20,088 bases of DNA, from the IMG/VR virus record IMGVR_UViG_3300030331_002953, positions 1-20,088 of that record. One strand, given 5' to 3'. Position 1 is the stretch's first letter. Each line of letters opens with the position of its first letter. Source of the stretch: a virus. Both the position numbers and the translations under genes were made by a program. This document shows, one piece after another, positions 1-8,105 of the stretch. Under the pieces are notes generated by a model, which saw nothing but the letters and a program-made list of their open reading frames with translations, searched no databases and was not told the DNA's origin.

Positions 1-3000
1 TATTTCATTAATATTTTGAAATGCGGTTTCTATTGGCGCTCTGCCTTTATCTGTTGGACTAAGGCCCGCAGGGCTAACGTTTACCCCTCTAACCATGTCC
101 TGTAATAGATTTTTAATAATGAAGGCATTCATCTCCCTAGCAGCTTTAGTAGGAGGTTGATCACCACCGCCAAAACCAAGACTTTTCCTTAACTCATTGA
201 AAATTTCTGCCATTTCAGAACTCCTCATCGGAGTTGCTCCAGAAGCAAATGGCCCTTCTTCACGAGTAACTCTTCTTGCTCTTACTTGGTCCTGAAAATA
301 TAAAGCTAAATCTTCTCTTTGTTTATCTGTGAGAGATTCAGCAAAATCTTTGATAGTGTCTTCTCTTTTTGATATTTCTAAAGCAATTTTATTGCCAAAT
401 TCCCTAAATGAGTTTGCATCTGGAAAAGCTAAAAAATCTTTCTTCATGAACCCAGCTCCAGGAACTCTATCCATTCCCCCCATTGCAGCAGGAACAGCTC
501 CCGCACCTTTAGCGAGTTCGGTAAACTGAGCTTGAGTTCCACCTGATAAGAAAAATCTCTGAGCTTGAGCAGCTACAGCTTCTTGTGAACCAGCTAACAG
601 ACCTCCAAACGTAAAAGTACCTTTAGATATAGAATCAACTAAAGTTTGAACTTCGTTTTTATCAACGGCCGATAATTCATTTAGCGCGAGCGCCGCCCCT
701 TTAGCTGCATCTGTTAAAAGCGCCATTGCATCTTTATTGGCTTCATTAACCCCATTTAAATCCTTATATATTCCAGTTCCTACTTTATATACTGCACTAA
801 CTGTTCCTAAGGCCATTGCTAAAGTCCCAGCTCCTCTTGTTAATTTTGCCATTACCCCAGTGCTATTTTTCATGCCGTCTGCAAAACTTTTTAATGCACT
901 TCCCGCTAAAAGTCCTGTGGTTAAATCTGATATACCTGTAGTTAAAGTATTAACAAACTTTCCTATGCCTTTTTCCGCATCTGAAGTAGCGCCAACTAAA
1001 AGGCTAACACCCATCTGTACTGCAAAAATAGTACCAAGTAAATCTCTTGTAGGCTTCTCTAATTCAGATCCAGATCCAGGTTTAGTCTTTGGAACCATTG
1101 TTTTTGCGAAACTAGGAATAGCTCCAGTAGGCTCATCTCTAGTATTAGTAACAGCAAGGCCCATTGGGTTTGCTGAGTTTCTTAGTGTGCCTTTTTGATT
1201 AATTCTTATCTGGTTGATAGGTATGCCAGCGGCAGCTTCTCTGCCTATTGCATTTTCTAAAGCTCCTACAAAGTTAGGAATATAACCGCCAGCAGCGTTA
1301 CCTTTCTTTGGTTTTTTAAAAACTCCAGCATGAACCATTGTTTGATCTGCAAATCTGTCAAGACCAGTTAGACTAGACTTATAATCGCCTTGTCTGAAAT
1401 GACCTTTAGGTAAACCAAAAATCATTTCTATAAATCCTCTGTTTTTCCCAGGACCAGAATCTAAATCTATGTCTAAATTTCCTCTCTTACCTCGTCCTCC
1501 TGAATCATCTAAATGAGCGTTTATTACAGCATTTGTAATTGACTCAAATAAAGATCCTTTTAATGCGGCTATGGCTCCAGGACCACCTTCAGAACTTATT
1601 AAACTTGTTAAGTTATTCTTTGTTACTGGAGAAGGTTTAATATTTATGTCTTTTGCTAAAGATTGAGCTACGTCATTAGCCGCTATTGCTAAAGAGTTTT
1701 CTATATTGTCCTCTAAGTTTAAAAACTTATCAAAACCATCTGGATTACCCTTTAGTCTTGGACTTATACCATAAGCAGAAGCTCTGAAGGCATTAAATTT
1801 TCCTCTAGGGTTTATAAATCTTTTTCTAAGCCCTCTTTTTCCATGAGTTTGAGGAACCAGCATTACATATGGACCGCTATCTCCAGACTTAAAACGGTCA
1901 GCGCGAAATTCCTGCATGCCTTGCAGTGTCTTTAGTCTCTCTTTAGCAGCTAAAATTTTTGGATCTTTGTCTGTATATGCTAAGGTCGCTGCTGTACGAC
2001 TATTTCCCCTCGCCAAAGCAGCGGCATTCTTAAGTTTATCAGGGTTACTTTGTTGTACTATCTCATCAATAGAATATGGTAGCCCACCTTTTCCTTTTGC
2101 AACAAAGTTAGGAATATATCCTCCAGCTGCTCCTACCCTTCTAGCCCCAGGAGGTAATCCCATTGAGGCTGCCATGTTCTGATTAAATATAGCAGAACCG
2201 CCACCAAAATTAGGAACAATAAATTCACTGGTATTGGCAACCATTGTGCCACGCTGACCACCACCAAAATTAAAATTAGGTATAGATACAGGTCTAGCTG
2301 AAGGAGGAGCGCCGCCAACACCGCGATTAATATCCGCTTGTTCTGAGCCAACTACAGACCCTCCAGCAAAGTTAGGAATATAACCTCCAGCACCTCTACC
2401 AAAAGCGCCTCTTCCCGTTGTTCCTGCTCTAACCCCAGGAGCTACACGAGCAGCTATGCCTTGCATTTTTGACATTATCGCAAACTGTTCGTTAAGAGCA
2501 GTGGTAAAAAACTGAGTTTGTTCAACCTTCTTTTGTTCTGCGGATATCTGTTTGTTTTCAATTCTTAAAATTTCTCTTTGAACCTCAGAATTGCCTAAAA
2601 GAGTCGAGGCTATTTGACCTTGTAAGGTTGCCTGTTCTTTTGCGGCTCTGTTTAAACCAAAGAAAGTCTTTAATGAACCAGTACCAAACTTAACAAGATC
2701 TAAAGTAAGCTTTCCAATAACTGCTGCAAAAACAGCTAACCCAGGTCCAGATAAAACATTACCTATTCCTTTAACCAATCCTTTTGCTATGTTACTGCCA
2801 GTTTCTTCATCTAATAAACCTTTTAATCCTTCAACCATACTGTTGAAGAATCCTAAGACATTTTTTAAACTATCAGTAACACCTATCTTGCCAAGCATGT
2901 CTCCCAATTGAGAAAGGTTAACTGTCACTTCATTTATAGCTGCACTTAAAGTTTTATTTAACGCTTCGTTACGCTCATAAGCTGCTGTTGTAGCTTTAGA

Positions 3001-4023
3001 GGAGATTTCTGTTATCTTTATAGCTTTTGAAGTTTCATCGTTGTAGTCCTCTAGTATCGATATGAAAGGAGCGACTTGGAATTTACCAACCAAGTTCTCA
3101 GCTATCTGTAGTCTTCTAGCATCAGGAAAAGTTTCAAGAACTCCAGCTAGATTTTTAATTATTTCAGTTGCAGATAAAACTTGACCTTCCGAATCTTCAA
3201 TTTGGACACCCAGCTCTCTCATTGTTTTCAATTTATCAAGACTCTGTATTCTTGTAAAAATTGTTTTGAAGGAGTTACCTATAACTGCACCACCCCTAGA
3301 TGTTTTCTCTTGCACGGCACTCACAATACCAACAAGCTCATCAAAAGAAACACCCGCTTGTCCAGCAACAGCACCAGCTCGCTTAAAAGCCTCGGCCAAA
3401 TCTCTTTCTGATACCGCTGCACTTTTAGCAGCCTCAGAAAATTTATTAACGACTTCAGAACTTGTAATCCCAGCACTTTTAAAACCGTTTATCGCTGAAG
3501 TAAGTCCAGCCACCGCATCTGCGGCACTCTGCCCAGACAATCTACTTAAAATCAAAGAATCATTAAGTCTTCTAACAACTTCTGTTGCACTCAGACCTTG
3601 ACGACTTAATTCTAACGCAGCAGTCGAAACAGTTTCAAAAGACTGCTCAGTGTTTCTGGCTACATCAAATATTTCTTTTTTAAATTTATTTAGCTCTCCA
3701 GAAGATGCACCCAAGATAGCATTTATGCTAGCCATCTGTTTTTCTACTTGAATTGTAACTGTAACTATATCTTTGAAAGATTGAGTCACAGCAGTCAAAA
3801 CTCCAACAGATGCACCGAAAGCCAAAACACGGGCATTTGCAGCCTCCATGGATTTTGTGAACTCATCAGCTTTACCTGTGATTCTACCTAAGGGTTGAGC
3901 CAATGCCTCAACACTCCTAGCGCTTGTGCCTAAATTTATCTTTAAATTTCTGCCAGCTTTTTTAGCGGCAATTTCAGCACTTTTCTCTAATCCAGTAAAT
4001 TCTGCGGGTATTTTTAGCGACAT
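1..4023 (-). CDS. Tail tape-measure protein, TP901-like, partial (C-terminus off window)
   Basis: The frame is open for 1341 codons from the ATG at 4023 to the left edge, so the C-terminus is missing. Tape-measure proteins set tail length, fill the tail tube and can be ejected into the host with DNA. Residues about 80-270 are Ala/Ser-rich helices ending in a GNSFKTIFTRIQ-type stretch, as in the TP901/PhageMin_Tail core. A hydrophobic segment lies near 422-446, with helical, Gln-rich sequence near 470-530. Then come glycine-rich IPNF motifs (GYIPNF at 547, 635 and 913; SIPNF near 581; IVPNF near 602; AIPSF near 969). Between 641 and 912 sits a cassette with PD-(D/E)XK-nuclease-like residues. 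An AAAGG lies 11 bases before the ATG. It follows two chaperone-like genes, the usual position. The family is seen from sequence; the cassette's role is inferred. Confidence 0.88.
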   Translation of the reverse strand, partial: MSLKIPAEFTGLEKSAEIAAKKAGRNLKINLGTSARSVEALAQPLGRITGKADEFTKSMEAANARVLAFGASVGVLTAVTQSFKDIVTVTIQVEKQMASINAILGASSGELNKFKKEIFDVARNTEQSFETVSTAALELSRQGLSATEVVRRLNDSLILSRLSGQSAADAVAGLTSAINGFKSAGITSSEVVNKFSEAAKSAAVSERDLAEAFKRAGAVAGQAGVSFDELVGIVSAVQEKTSRGGAVIGNSFKTIFTRIQSLDKLKTMRELGVQIEDSEGQVLSATEIIKNLAGVLETFPDARRLQIAENLVGKFQVAPFISILEDYNDETSKAIKITEISSKATTAAYERNEALNKTLSAAINEVTVNLSQLGDMLGKIGVTDSLKNVLGFFNSMVEGLKGLLDEETGSNIAKGLVKGIGNVLSGPGLAVFAAVIGKLTLDLVKFGTGSLKTFFGLNRAAKEQATLQGQIASTLLGNSEVQREILRIENKQISAEQKKVEQTQFFTTALNEQFAIMSKMQGIAARVAPGVRAGTTGRGAFGRGAGGYIPNFAGGSVVGSEQADINRGVGGAPPSARPVSIPNFNFGGGQRGTMVANTSEFIVPNFGGGSAIFNQNMAASMGLPPGARRVGAAGGYIPNFVAKGKGGLPYSIDEIVQQSNPDKLKNAAALARGNSRTAATLAYTDKDPKILAAKERLKTLQGMQEFRADRFKSGDSGPYVMLVPQTHGKRGLRKRFINPRGKFNAFRASAYGISPRLKGNPDGFDKFLNLEDNIENSLAIAANDVAQSLAKDINIKPSPVTKNNLTSLISSEGGPGAIAALKGSLFESITNAVINAHLDDSGGRGKRGNLDIDLDSGPGKNRGFIEMIFGLPKGHFRQGDYKSSLTGLDRFADQTMVHAGVFKKPKKGNAAGGYIPNFVGALENAIGREAAAGIPINQIRINQKGTLRNSANPMGLAVTNTRDEPTGAIPSFAKTMVPKTKPGSGSELEKPTRDLLGTIFAVQMGVSLLVGATSDAEKGIGKFVNTLTTGISDLTTGLLAGSALKSFADGMKNSTGVMAKLTRGAGTLAMALGTVSAVYKVGTGIYKDLNGVNEANKDAMALLTDAAKGAALALNELSAVDKNEVQTLVDSISKGTFTFGGLLAGSQEAVAAQAQRFFLSGGTQAQFTELAKGAGAVPAAMGGMDRVPGAGFMKKDFLAFPDANSFREFGNKIALEISKREDTIKDFAESLTDKQREDLALYFQDQVRARRVTREEGPFASGATPMRSSEMAEIFNELRKSLGFGGGDQPPTKAAREMNAFIIKNLLQDMVRGVNVSPAGLSPTDKGRAPIETAFQNINEI
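1270..2385 (-). repeat. Recurrent IPNF motifs in the tape measure
   Basis: Three near-identical motifs, GGYIPNF preceded by Ala/Gly, are coded at 2385-2368, 2121-2104 and 1287-1270. The underlying 18-mers differ only at one or two bases. Two degenerate copies (SIPNF at about 2283, IVPNF at about 2220) fall between the first two, and an AIPSF copy lies outside this span near 1119. Each is set in Gly/Ala-rich, linker-like sequence. They may mark domain boundaries, processing sites or docking points; the sequence does not decide between these. Confidence 0.8.
1285..2105 (-). other. Nuclease-like cassette inside the tape measure (residues about 640-913)
   Basis: This subregion lies between two GYIPNF motifs and differs from the Ala-rich helical body around it: it is charged, with many Gly, Asp, Lys and Asn. 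In order it shows KGSLFE (E827 in a likely helix), NLDIDL (D851/D853 in a likely strand) and QGDYKSS (D880-x-K882), followed by a segment with DQ. That order matches the E...D...(D/E)xK pattern of the PD-(D/E)XK nuclease superfamily. The upstream half (about 641-820) carries basic stretches and no motif I recognise. The nuclease call is an inference from a handful of residues; a structural mimic without activity is possible. Confidence 0.4.
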
Positions 4024-4059
4024 ATTTCCGTAAACCTTTATGTTTAATTACACAAATAT

Positions 4060-5043
4060 TTACACATCATGCCCAGCTAATCGCATCATTTGTTCCATGT
4101 TTAATTGGCCACCGCTTTTCTTAAGTTCATCTGATAAAGAAACAGTATTAGGTCCAGCATTCAAAGTTTTCATATCTTCTTTAGTTGCCCCAAATACAGC
4201 ACTCGCATCAGCATCATCTCTTAACCCTCCAGAATTTTTATCTTTGTTGAAATAAGAATCAGAAAAAGCCATTAGTTTTTGTGGATCTTCTTTTATATTA
4301 TCTGGTATGTCAGGTACATTTTGGAATATGTTAAAAAACATTCTTCCATAAGTTGCCACTTTTAGTTGGGGTATTGTTAAATCTATAACTGGCTTGCCAT
4401 AGAATTGAGATATATTTTCACAAGAAGATAGGTACATACTAAAAAATGGTCGCAGCACTGCCTCTTGAATTATCGAATCAGCAAATCTTTGATTTACGTT
4501 GTCCTGTAATTTACTTATTTTTATAACTTCCCAAGTCTCTAAATCACCAAACTGCTCATCTGTATAAAAATTATTTTTTAATTCATCAGAATCATATAAT
4601 AAACATCTAAGTAATTCATCACCACTCCTGGAAGTCGCATAGTCCTCTGCGGTTTTACCTATAACCTCTTGTCTTTTAATTCTTAAAGACTCTACCTCTT
4701 TTCTTTTTTTGTTTATGTCTTCTTGAAGATTTTCTCTTTGAGAAGGTAAAAAAGTAGCCTTAACAGTTCTTTTTAGATTCTCTATTTGATTTTCAAGAGA
4801 ATATATTTGCTCGTCATCTTTCTGCTCCCAGATTTCTTCCTCAAGAACATACTTTAATCTTTGCTCCTGTGTTTCTAGACCCCTGTCTAAAGCTATTTGT
4901 TTGTACTTTTCAAAATACTTATGTACATACCTTTGATCTTTTATACTTACGTGCTTAAGAAAAACTGGCTTTCCTTCTATATCGCACTCTGTATAACCAT
5001 CAAAAGCTTCACCTACTAAGGAGATGTAAAATTCTTCATTCAA
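4060..5043 (-). CDS. Probable tail assembly chaperone, second of pair
   Basis: This is a 327-residue acidic, mostly helical protein directly upstream of the tape measure (36-base gap), where siphoviruses keep the tail assembly chaperones that hold the tape measure for tube polymerisation. Residues about 60-130 are a strong Glu/Lys/Leu coiled coil, followed by a helical domain with FFSMYLSS and YGKPVIDLTIPQ near 205-230 and a Gly/Asp-rich tail. The start is TTG at 5043, overlapping the TGA of the previous gene (TTGA), with AAGGG about five bases before it; the next in-frame ATG is near residue 200, so TTG is preferred. Translation is probably coupled to the upstream gene. The chaperone role rests on position; the protein is longer than usual G or GT-type products and could be another tail assembly factor. 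Confidence 0.6.
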   Translation of the reverse strand: MNEEFYISLVGEAFDGYTECDIEGKPVFLKHVSIKDQRYVHKYFEKYKQIALDRGLETQEQRLKYVLEEEIWEQKDDEQIYSLENQIENLKRTVKATFLPSQRENLQEDINKKRKEVESLRIKRQEVIGKTAEDYATSRSGDELLRCLLYDSDELKNNFYTDEQFGDLETWEVIKISKLQDNVNQRFADSIIQEAVLRPFFSMYLSSCENISQFYGKPVIDLTIPQLKVATYGRMFFNIFQNVPDIPDNIKEDPQKLMAFSDSYFNKDKNSGGLRDDADASAVFGATKEDMKTLNAGPNTVSLSDELKKSGGQLNMEQMMRLAGHDV

Positions 5044-5798
5044 ATTTCACCCTTTTCGACATCCTCTATAAGCTTGTTAAACTCCTCAGGTTTAGAAGCT
5101 TGGTTGAAGAACCAGAAAGCTAAAATAGTTGTAACCTTTTTTACTAGCTCGAAATAGAAAGCATCTCCAGCATCTTCTTTTAAAAAGTAATCATCTTTCT
5201 TTTCCTCAAAGTTTCCACCTTGGAAATAAGGTAAAGGCTCATCATCATCCTCTCCTTGAATATGAGTTAGCATCAAAGAGTACCAAAGTAACAATTTGTT
5301 TTGTGCTTTTGTATCAGCAGTATGGTCAAACAAAGTGTGCATATTAGATTCAAACTCAACAAGCTTTCTTTTAGAATCGGCTAAATCAGATTTGATCTTT
5401 TCTAACTTTTCTTTTTGTTCTTTTGTCTTCTTTTCGACAGTATCAAGTCTTACATACTCATTCTGAGCAGTTAAAATATCTTTATAAATCTTGCTGTAAT
5501 CACTGGCTTCGTCCTCAGTGTACACTCCTCCTGTATCACTGTACTTTTTGTAAAGCATGGCTCTAGTTAAGATACCTTTCTTGACGCATTTACTCATTTC
5601 AATAGAGTATTCAAGCTCAGCCTCTTCAAGCTCTCTTCTAGATGGTCTTTTAATCCTAATTTGGTAAGGTTTTTTTTCTTTTACCTTTTTAGTCTTAGTT
5701 ATCTTTTCGCCAGTCTTTTTATCTGTGCGGGTGGTTTCTTTCTCCACTTCTTCTTCTCTATCCAAAGTGAATGCATATAATTCTTTAAATTCGTCCAT
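5040..5798 (-). CDS. Probable tail assembly chaperone, first of pair
   Basis: This 252-residue protein begins with a highly charged stretch (residues 14-46, lysine-rich) and then IRIKRPSRRELEEAELEYS, a basic-to-acidic helical motif. A GILTRAMLYKKYSDTGG segment follows near 75-91, then a coiled coil at about 110-155 and an aromatic C-terminal region with LAFWFFNQ near 228-235. It starts at ATG 5798 behind AGGAAAAAGG, nine bases after the TAG of the preceding gene, and its TGA overlaps the next start. Its place two genes before the tape measure argues for tail assembly chaperone. An A AAG GGT heptamer close to the 3' end looks like a slippery site but does not lead into the next frame. I do not recognise the family with certainty. 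Confidence 0.6.
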   Translation of the reverse strand: MDEFKELYAFTLDREEEVEKETTRTDKKTGEKITKTKKVKEKKPYQIRIKRPSRRELEEAELEYSIEMSKCVKKGILTRAMLYKKYSDTGGVYTEDEASDYSKIYKDILTAQNEYVRLDTVEKKTKEQKEKLEKIKSDLADSKRKLVEFESNMHTLFDHTADTKAQNKLLLWYSLMLTHIQGEDDDEPLPYFQGGNFEEKKDDYFLKEDAGDAFYFELVKKVTTILAFWFFNQASKPEEFNKLIEDVEKGEI

Positions 5799-5807
5799 AC
5801 CTTTTTC

Positions 5808-6095
5808 CTATTTAAAAATAAAACTTACTGTATAATTATCTAGTTCCGAATCAAAATTTCTAATCGATTCGTTCCCTAAATCTAAAATTCTTTTTCTTAT
5901 CCAAGCTACCTTTTGTTCTGTAAAATGATTTGCTGTATTTATAATTCCGTGATAGTCCTCTGGAATATTATCATATAGCTTATCATAGTGAAAATCATGG
6001 TCTTTTTTCATATCTTCAACCATCATTAGCATCATTTTAAATAAAGATGATATTTGGCTATTTGATTCCTGGGATAACTTTTTTTTAGCGTTCAT
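5808..6095 (-). CDS. Small hypothetical protein opening the left block
   Basis: This 95-residue protein is the first gene of the left minus-strand block and ends in TAG nine bases before the first chaperone-like gene. It has a Met-rich hydrophobic helix (FKMMLMMVEDM, residues about 19-29), a His/Asp/Tyr segment (HDFHYDKLYD) and a C-terminal helix with WIRKRI. AGGAT lies about seven bases before its ATG, and a TATAAT sits 16 bases before the ATG. I see no signal peptide or known catalytic motif. From position it could be a tail assembly or tail-completion factor, but no function can be assigned. Confidence 0.65.
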   Translation of the reverse strand: MNAKKKLSQESNSQISSLFKMMLMMVEDMKKDHDFHYDKLYDNIPEDYHGIINTANHFTEQKVAWIRKRILDLGNESIRNFDSELDNYTVSFIFK

Positions 6096-6140
6096 TCCTT
6101 AATCCTATCTTATTATATAAATAAAAGTGTAAAAGTCTAC
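6096..6140. promoter_or_regulatory. Divergent promoter region
   Basis: These 45 bases separate the leftward and rightward blocks, so both must start here or be read through. On the minus strand TATAAT (6117-6112) lies 16 bases before the 95-residue gene, with TAGACT as a weak -35 at 16-base spacing. On the plus strand TATAAATA (6116-6123) lies 17 bases before the ATG at 6141 and equals the consensus of T4-type late promoters. The two elements overlap. TATAAATA also appears by chance inside genes here (for example 9776-9783), so its match alone is weak evidence; the divergence of the genes is the stronger argument. Confidence 0.5.
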
Positions 6141-6611
6141 ATGGCAGGGTTTTTATCACAAGATCAAATAAATAAAATTAATAGTTTAGCGGATACTTTG
6201 CATACAACATTCGCTCAAACTATCACGGTATATAAAAATGCTAAAAAAACCTTAATAGCTTCTACTGATAATTGGAATTCCCTTTACAGAAGAACTAATA
6301 CAGGTTCTAACACATCTGTTGAATACTCTATGATTTCAGATACTTTTGAAGCTAGAATATACTACGTAGACATGGAAAAAGAGTACCTAGCGGATGAAGC
6401 TGGTACTGGACAAGTAGGCACTCAAAACAAAGTTATTTTGCCAGACGGCAGCGTAAAAATAGTAGTAAAAGAAGCTGGTTATAACTATATACGAGAGGCT
6501 AGAAGGGTAGAATTTGACGGCAGAAAATTTGCCATTAAAAGCGATGGATCTCCTCGTGGATTAACTAGCAACAGATTTTTTACTTTTCTTTTAACTCCTA
6601 TAGATGAATAA
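6141..6611 (+). CDS. Probable neck/head-closure protein
   Basis: This 156-residue protein is the first gene of the rightward block. Its N-terminal part (QDQINKINSLADTLHTTFAQTITVYKNAKK) is helical and the rest is beta-rich, with EYSMISDTFEARIYYVD and QNKVILPDGSVKIVVKEAGYNYIREARRVEFDGRKF, a layout like small head-tail joining or stopper proteins. Its TAA overlaps the next ATG by one base (TAATG), so the two are translationally coupled. No clear Shine-Dalgarno precedes the ATG; only AAAAG is present. The neck assignment rests on size, fold type and its place between connector-like and tube genes once the inverted block is set straight. Confidence 0.5.
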   Translation: MAGFLSQDQINKINSLADTLHTTFAQTITVYKNAKKTLIASTDNWNSLYRRTNTGSNTSVEYSMISDTFEARIYYVDMEKEYLADEAGTGQVGTQNKVILPDGSVKIVVKEAGYNYIREARRVEFDGRKFAIKSDGSPRGLTSNRFFTFLLTPIDE

Positions 6612-7207
6612 TGGCGAGACTTTCATTACAGGTCAGGGAAGCTTTAAAAAGACAAGTCCCTAAAGTAGCAAAAAAAGATCTTAACAGAGAAGTCAGAAAA
6701 GCTTTTAAAAGAACTAAAAATCAAATGATGAAAGAGTTCTTGCAGCTGCCAATAACTCAAGAGCTTTTGGCTGGCCCAGAATCTGCTAATATTAGCGGTA
6801 CTCTAAGGGGCGTTACAAATCTTTTTGCTTTTATAGGTTTTGATTCAGGAGAAAAGCCAGTAGATATTATAATACAGGCTTTAGAAAATACTAATATACA
6901 GTTCAGAAAAGAACTAAAAAAAGGAGAAAAGCTTGGCGCAGAGTACTCAATAAACTTACCAACACCTGAACAAATATTTGCAATCACTCCAATGCCATGG
7001 GCTTTAGGTAGAAGTTGGGCGCGGGGTATAGAGAGCGGCATATCAGGATTAGGCTTTTTATTAAGGAAAAATAATAGGGGCAGATCGGGTAGAGCTATCC
7101 AAAGTCGTGTAAAGGTAAGGGGAGGGGCTTTTAAGCCAACCCCATATATCACAGCATTTTTACAGAAATATAAAAAAAAGTTTGAATGTCTCGAATATAA
7201 AAAGTAA
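6611..7207 (+). CDS. Probable neck / tail-completion protein (HK97 gp10-like)
   Basis: This is a 198-residue basic protein. Its N-terminus (LSLQVREALKRQVPKVAKK and on to about residue 45) is a long Lys/Arg helix, followed by SGTLRGVTNLFAFIGF near residues 61-76. The C-terminus has RGGAFKPTPYITAFLQKYKKKF. HK97 gp10-type tail-completion proteins also have a basic N-terminal helix, a sGtLr-like element and a terminal P-pal segment, so the resemblance is reasonable though not decisive. The gene overlaps its predecessor by one base and its TAA directly abuts the next ATG (7208), indicating a tightly coupled group. No strong ribosome-binding site is seen. Confidence 0.5.
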   Translation: MARLSLQVREALKRQVPKVAKKDLNREVRKAFKRTKNQMMKEFLQLPITQELLAGPESANISGTLRGVTNLFAFIGFDSGEKPVDIIIQALENTNIQFRKELKKGEKLGAEYSINLPTPEQIFAITPMPWALGRSWARGIESGISGLGFLLRKNNRGRSGRAIQSRVKVRGGAFKPTPYITAFLQKYKKKFECLEYKK

Positions 7208-8056
7208 ATGAAAGAACAATTCCAACATAAAGTCACAACCTCATTTTTTATGTGGTTTGATAATTTTTTGCTAACAAAAGGTGAGGCTTTTTCTAATAAA
7301 ACAGGAGAGTTTTCATATTATGAAGATGCTAGATTAGACTCTACATATAAAGCTTACGGAAGCCCGTTCAAGACATGGGTGACTGACTCATCTATTACAG
7401 GAGCTAATATACCTACAGGAGTTTTTATAAATGGTAACTTTTCAGGAAGAGATGACGGAGTTGTTCTAGATTTTGAAAATGGCAGAGCGTTAGTTTCAGG
7501 CAGCGACGAAGATTTAACAGTAACTGGAGAGTTTTCTGTCAAAGATTTTAATGTCTACATAACTAACGATACTGAGGATGATTTAATTGTAGAAAACAAA
7601 TATAAAGTTAATTCCAGGTTACCATCAGCTTCATATGGTGCAATTTCACCGTATGATGATGTGGTTCCAGCTGTTTTCATATCAACAGCAAATTCAACAA
7701 ATGAACCTTTTGCATTTGGTGGAATACAAAACACTTCAGTGCAAGTAAAAGCAGTAATTTTAGCTGAGGATACATATCAGTTAGACGGAGTTTTATCTAT
7801 ATTTATGGACTCTGTAAATGAATGTATAACCAGTATACCAATGACAGGTTACCCAATTACAGAATTGGGAGATCTAAAAGACGGCAGCTACTCCTATACA
7901 GGATCAGAAGCTGGGTACACGGATAATAGGAAATTTTACGTTGATAGCGTAACAACTTCAAAACTAACAGATAGAGATAGGAAATCTCTAGCACACGAAA
8001 TGTATGTTGGATTTATCGATTTTGACATAAAGCAAATGAGATTGAGATTCACATAA
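7208..8056 (+). CDS. Virion structural protein, probably neck or tail terminator
   Basis: This is a 282-residue protein, acidic (many Asp and Glu) and rich in beta-strand-forming sequence, with Gly/Asp/Asn turns and no signal peptide or membrane segment. The N-terminus (TTSFFMWFDNFLLTKGEAF) is aromatic; the C-terminal half includes RKSLAHEMYVGFIDFDIKQMRLRF. It begins immediately after the stop of the preceding gene without a clear Shine-Dalgarno and ends 49 bases before the tail tube gene. Between a tail-completion candidate and the tube gene, a tail-terminator or neck role is likely, although the length exceeds the usual 130-200 residues of those families. I do not recognise a named family. 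Confidence 0.5.
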   Translation: MKEQFQHKVTTSFFMWFDNFLLTKGEAFSNKTGEFSYYEDARLDSTYKAYGSPFKTWVTDSSITGANIPTGVFINGNFSGRDDGVVLDFENGRALVSGSDEDLTVTGEFSVKDFNVYITNDTEDDLIVENKYKVNSRLPSASYGAISPYDDVVPAVFISTANSTNEPFAFGGIQNTSVQVKAVILAEDTYQLDGVLSIFMDSVNECITSIPMTGYPITELGDLKDGSYSYTGSEAGYTDNRKFYVDSVTTSKLTDRDRKSLAHEMYVGFIDFDIKQMRLRFT

Positions 8057-8105
8057 TTTCACATTTTAACAATAAAACTGTAAACAAAGAAAAGAATCTT
8101 TTATT

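Noticed and set aside
329-2182. Plus-strand open frames of 66-153 residues in the first 2.2 kb
   Set aside because: They are antisense to the continuous tape-measure frame, low in complexity (Ala/Pro/Ser) and lack ribosome-binding sites.
2133-2351. Minus-strand 72-residue Leu-rich frame resembling a membrane protein
   Set aside because: It is an alternative frame within the Gly/Pro/Asn-rich IPNF part of the tape measure; the Leu-rich look comes from frame-shifted reading of repeats.
5040-5060. A AAG GGT slippery heptamer near the end of the first chaperone-like gene as a -1 frameshift site
   Set aside because: After a -1 slip the codons read AAA GGG TGA, so translation stops at once and never enters the second gene, whose open frame begins after that TGA.
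6757-7236. Minus-strand 159-residue frame opposite the HK97 gp10-like gene
   Set aside because: It overlaps two coupled plus-strand genes completely, has no convincing start signal and an irregular composition.
8092-8104. AAAAGAATCTTTT inverted repeat before the tail tube ATG as a regulatory hairpin
   Set aside because: The arms are separated by a single base, so no RNA hairpin of this stem can form, and A/T runs of this kind are common here.
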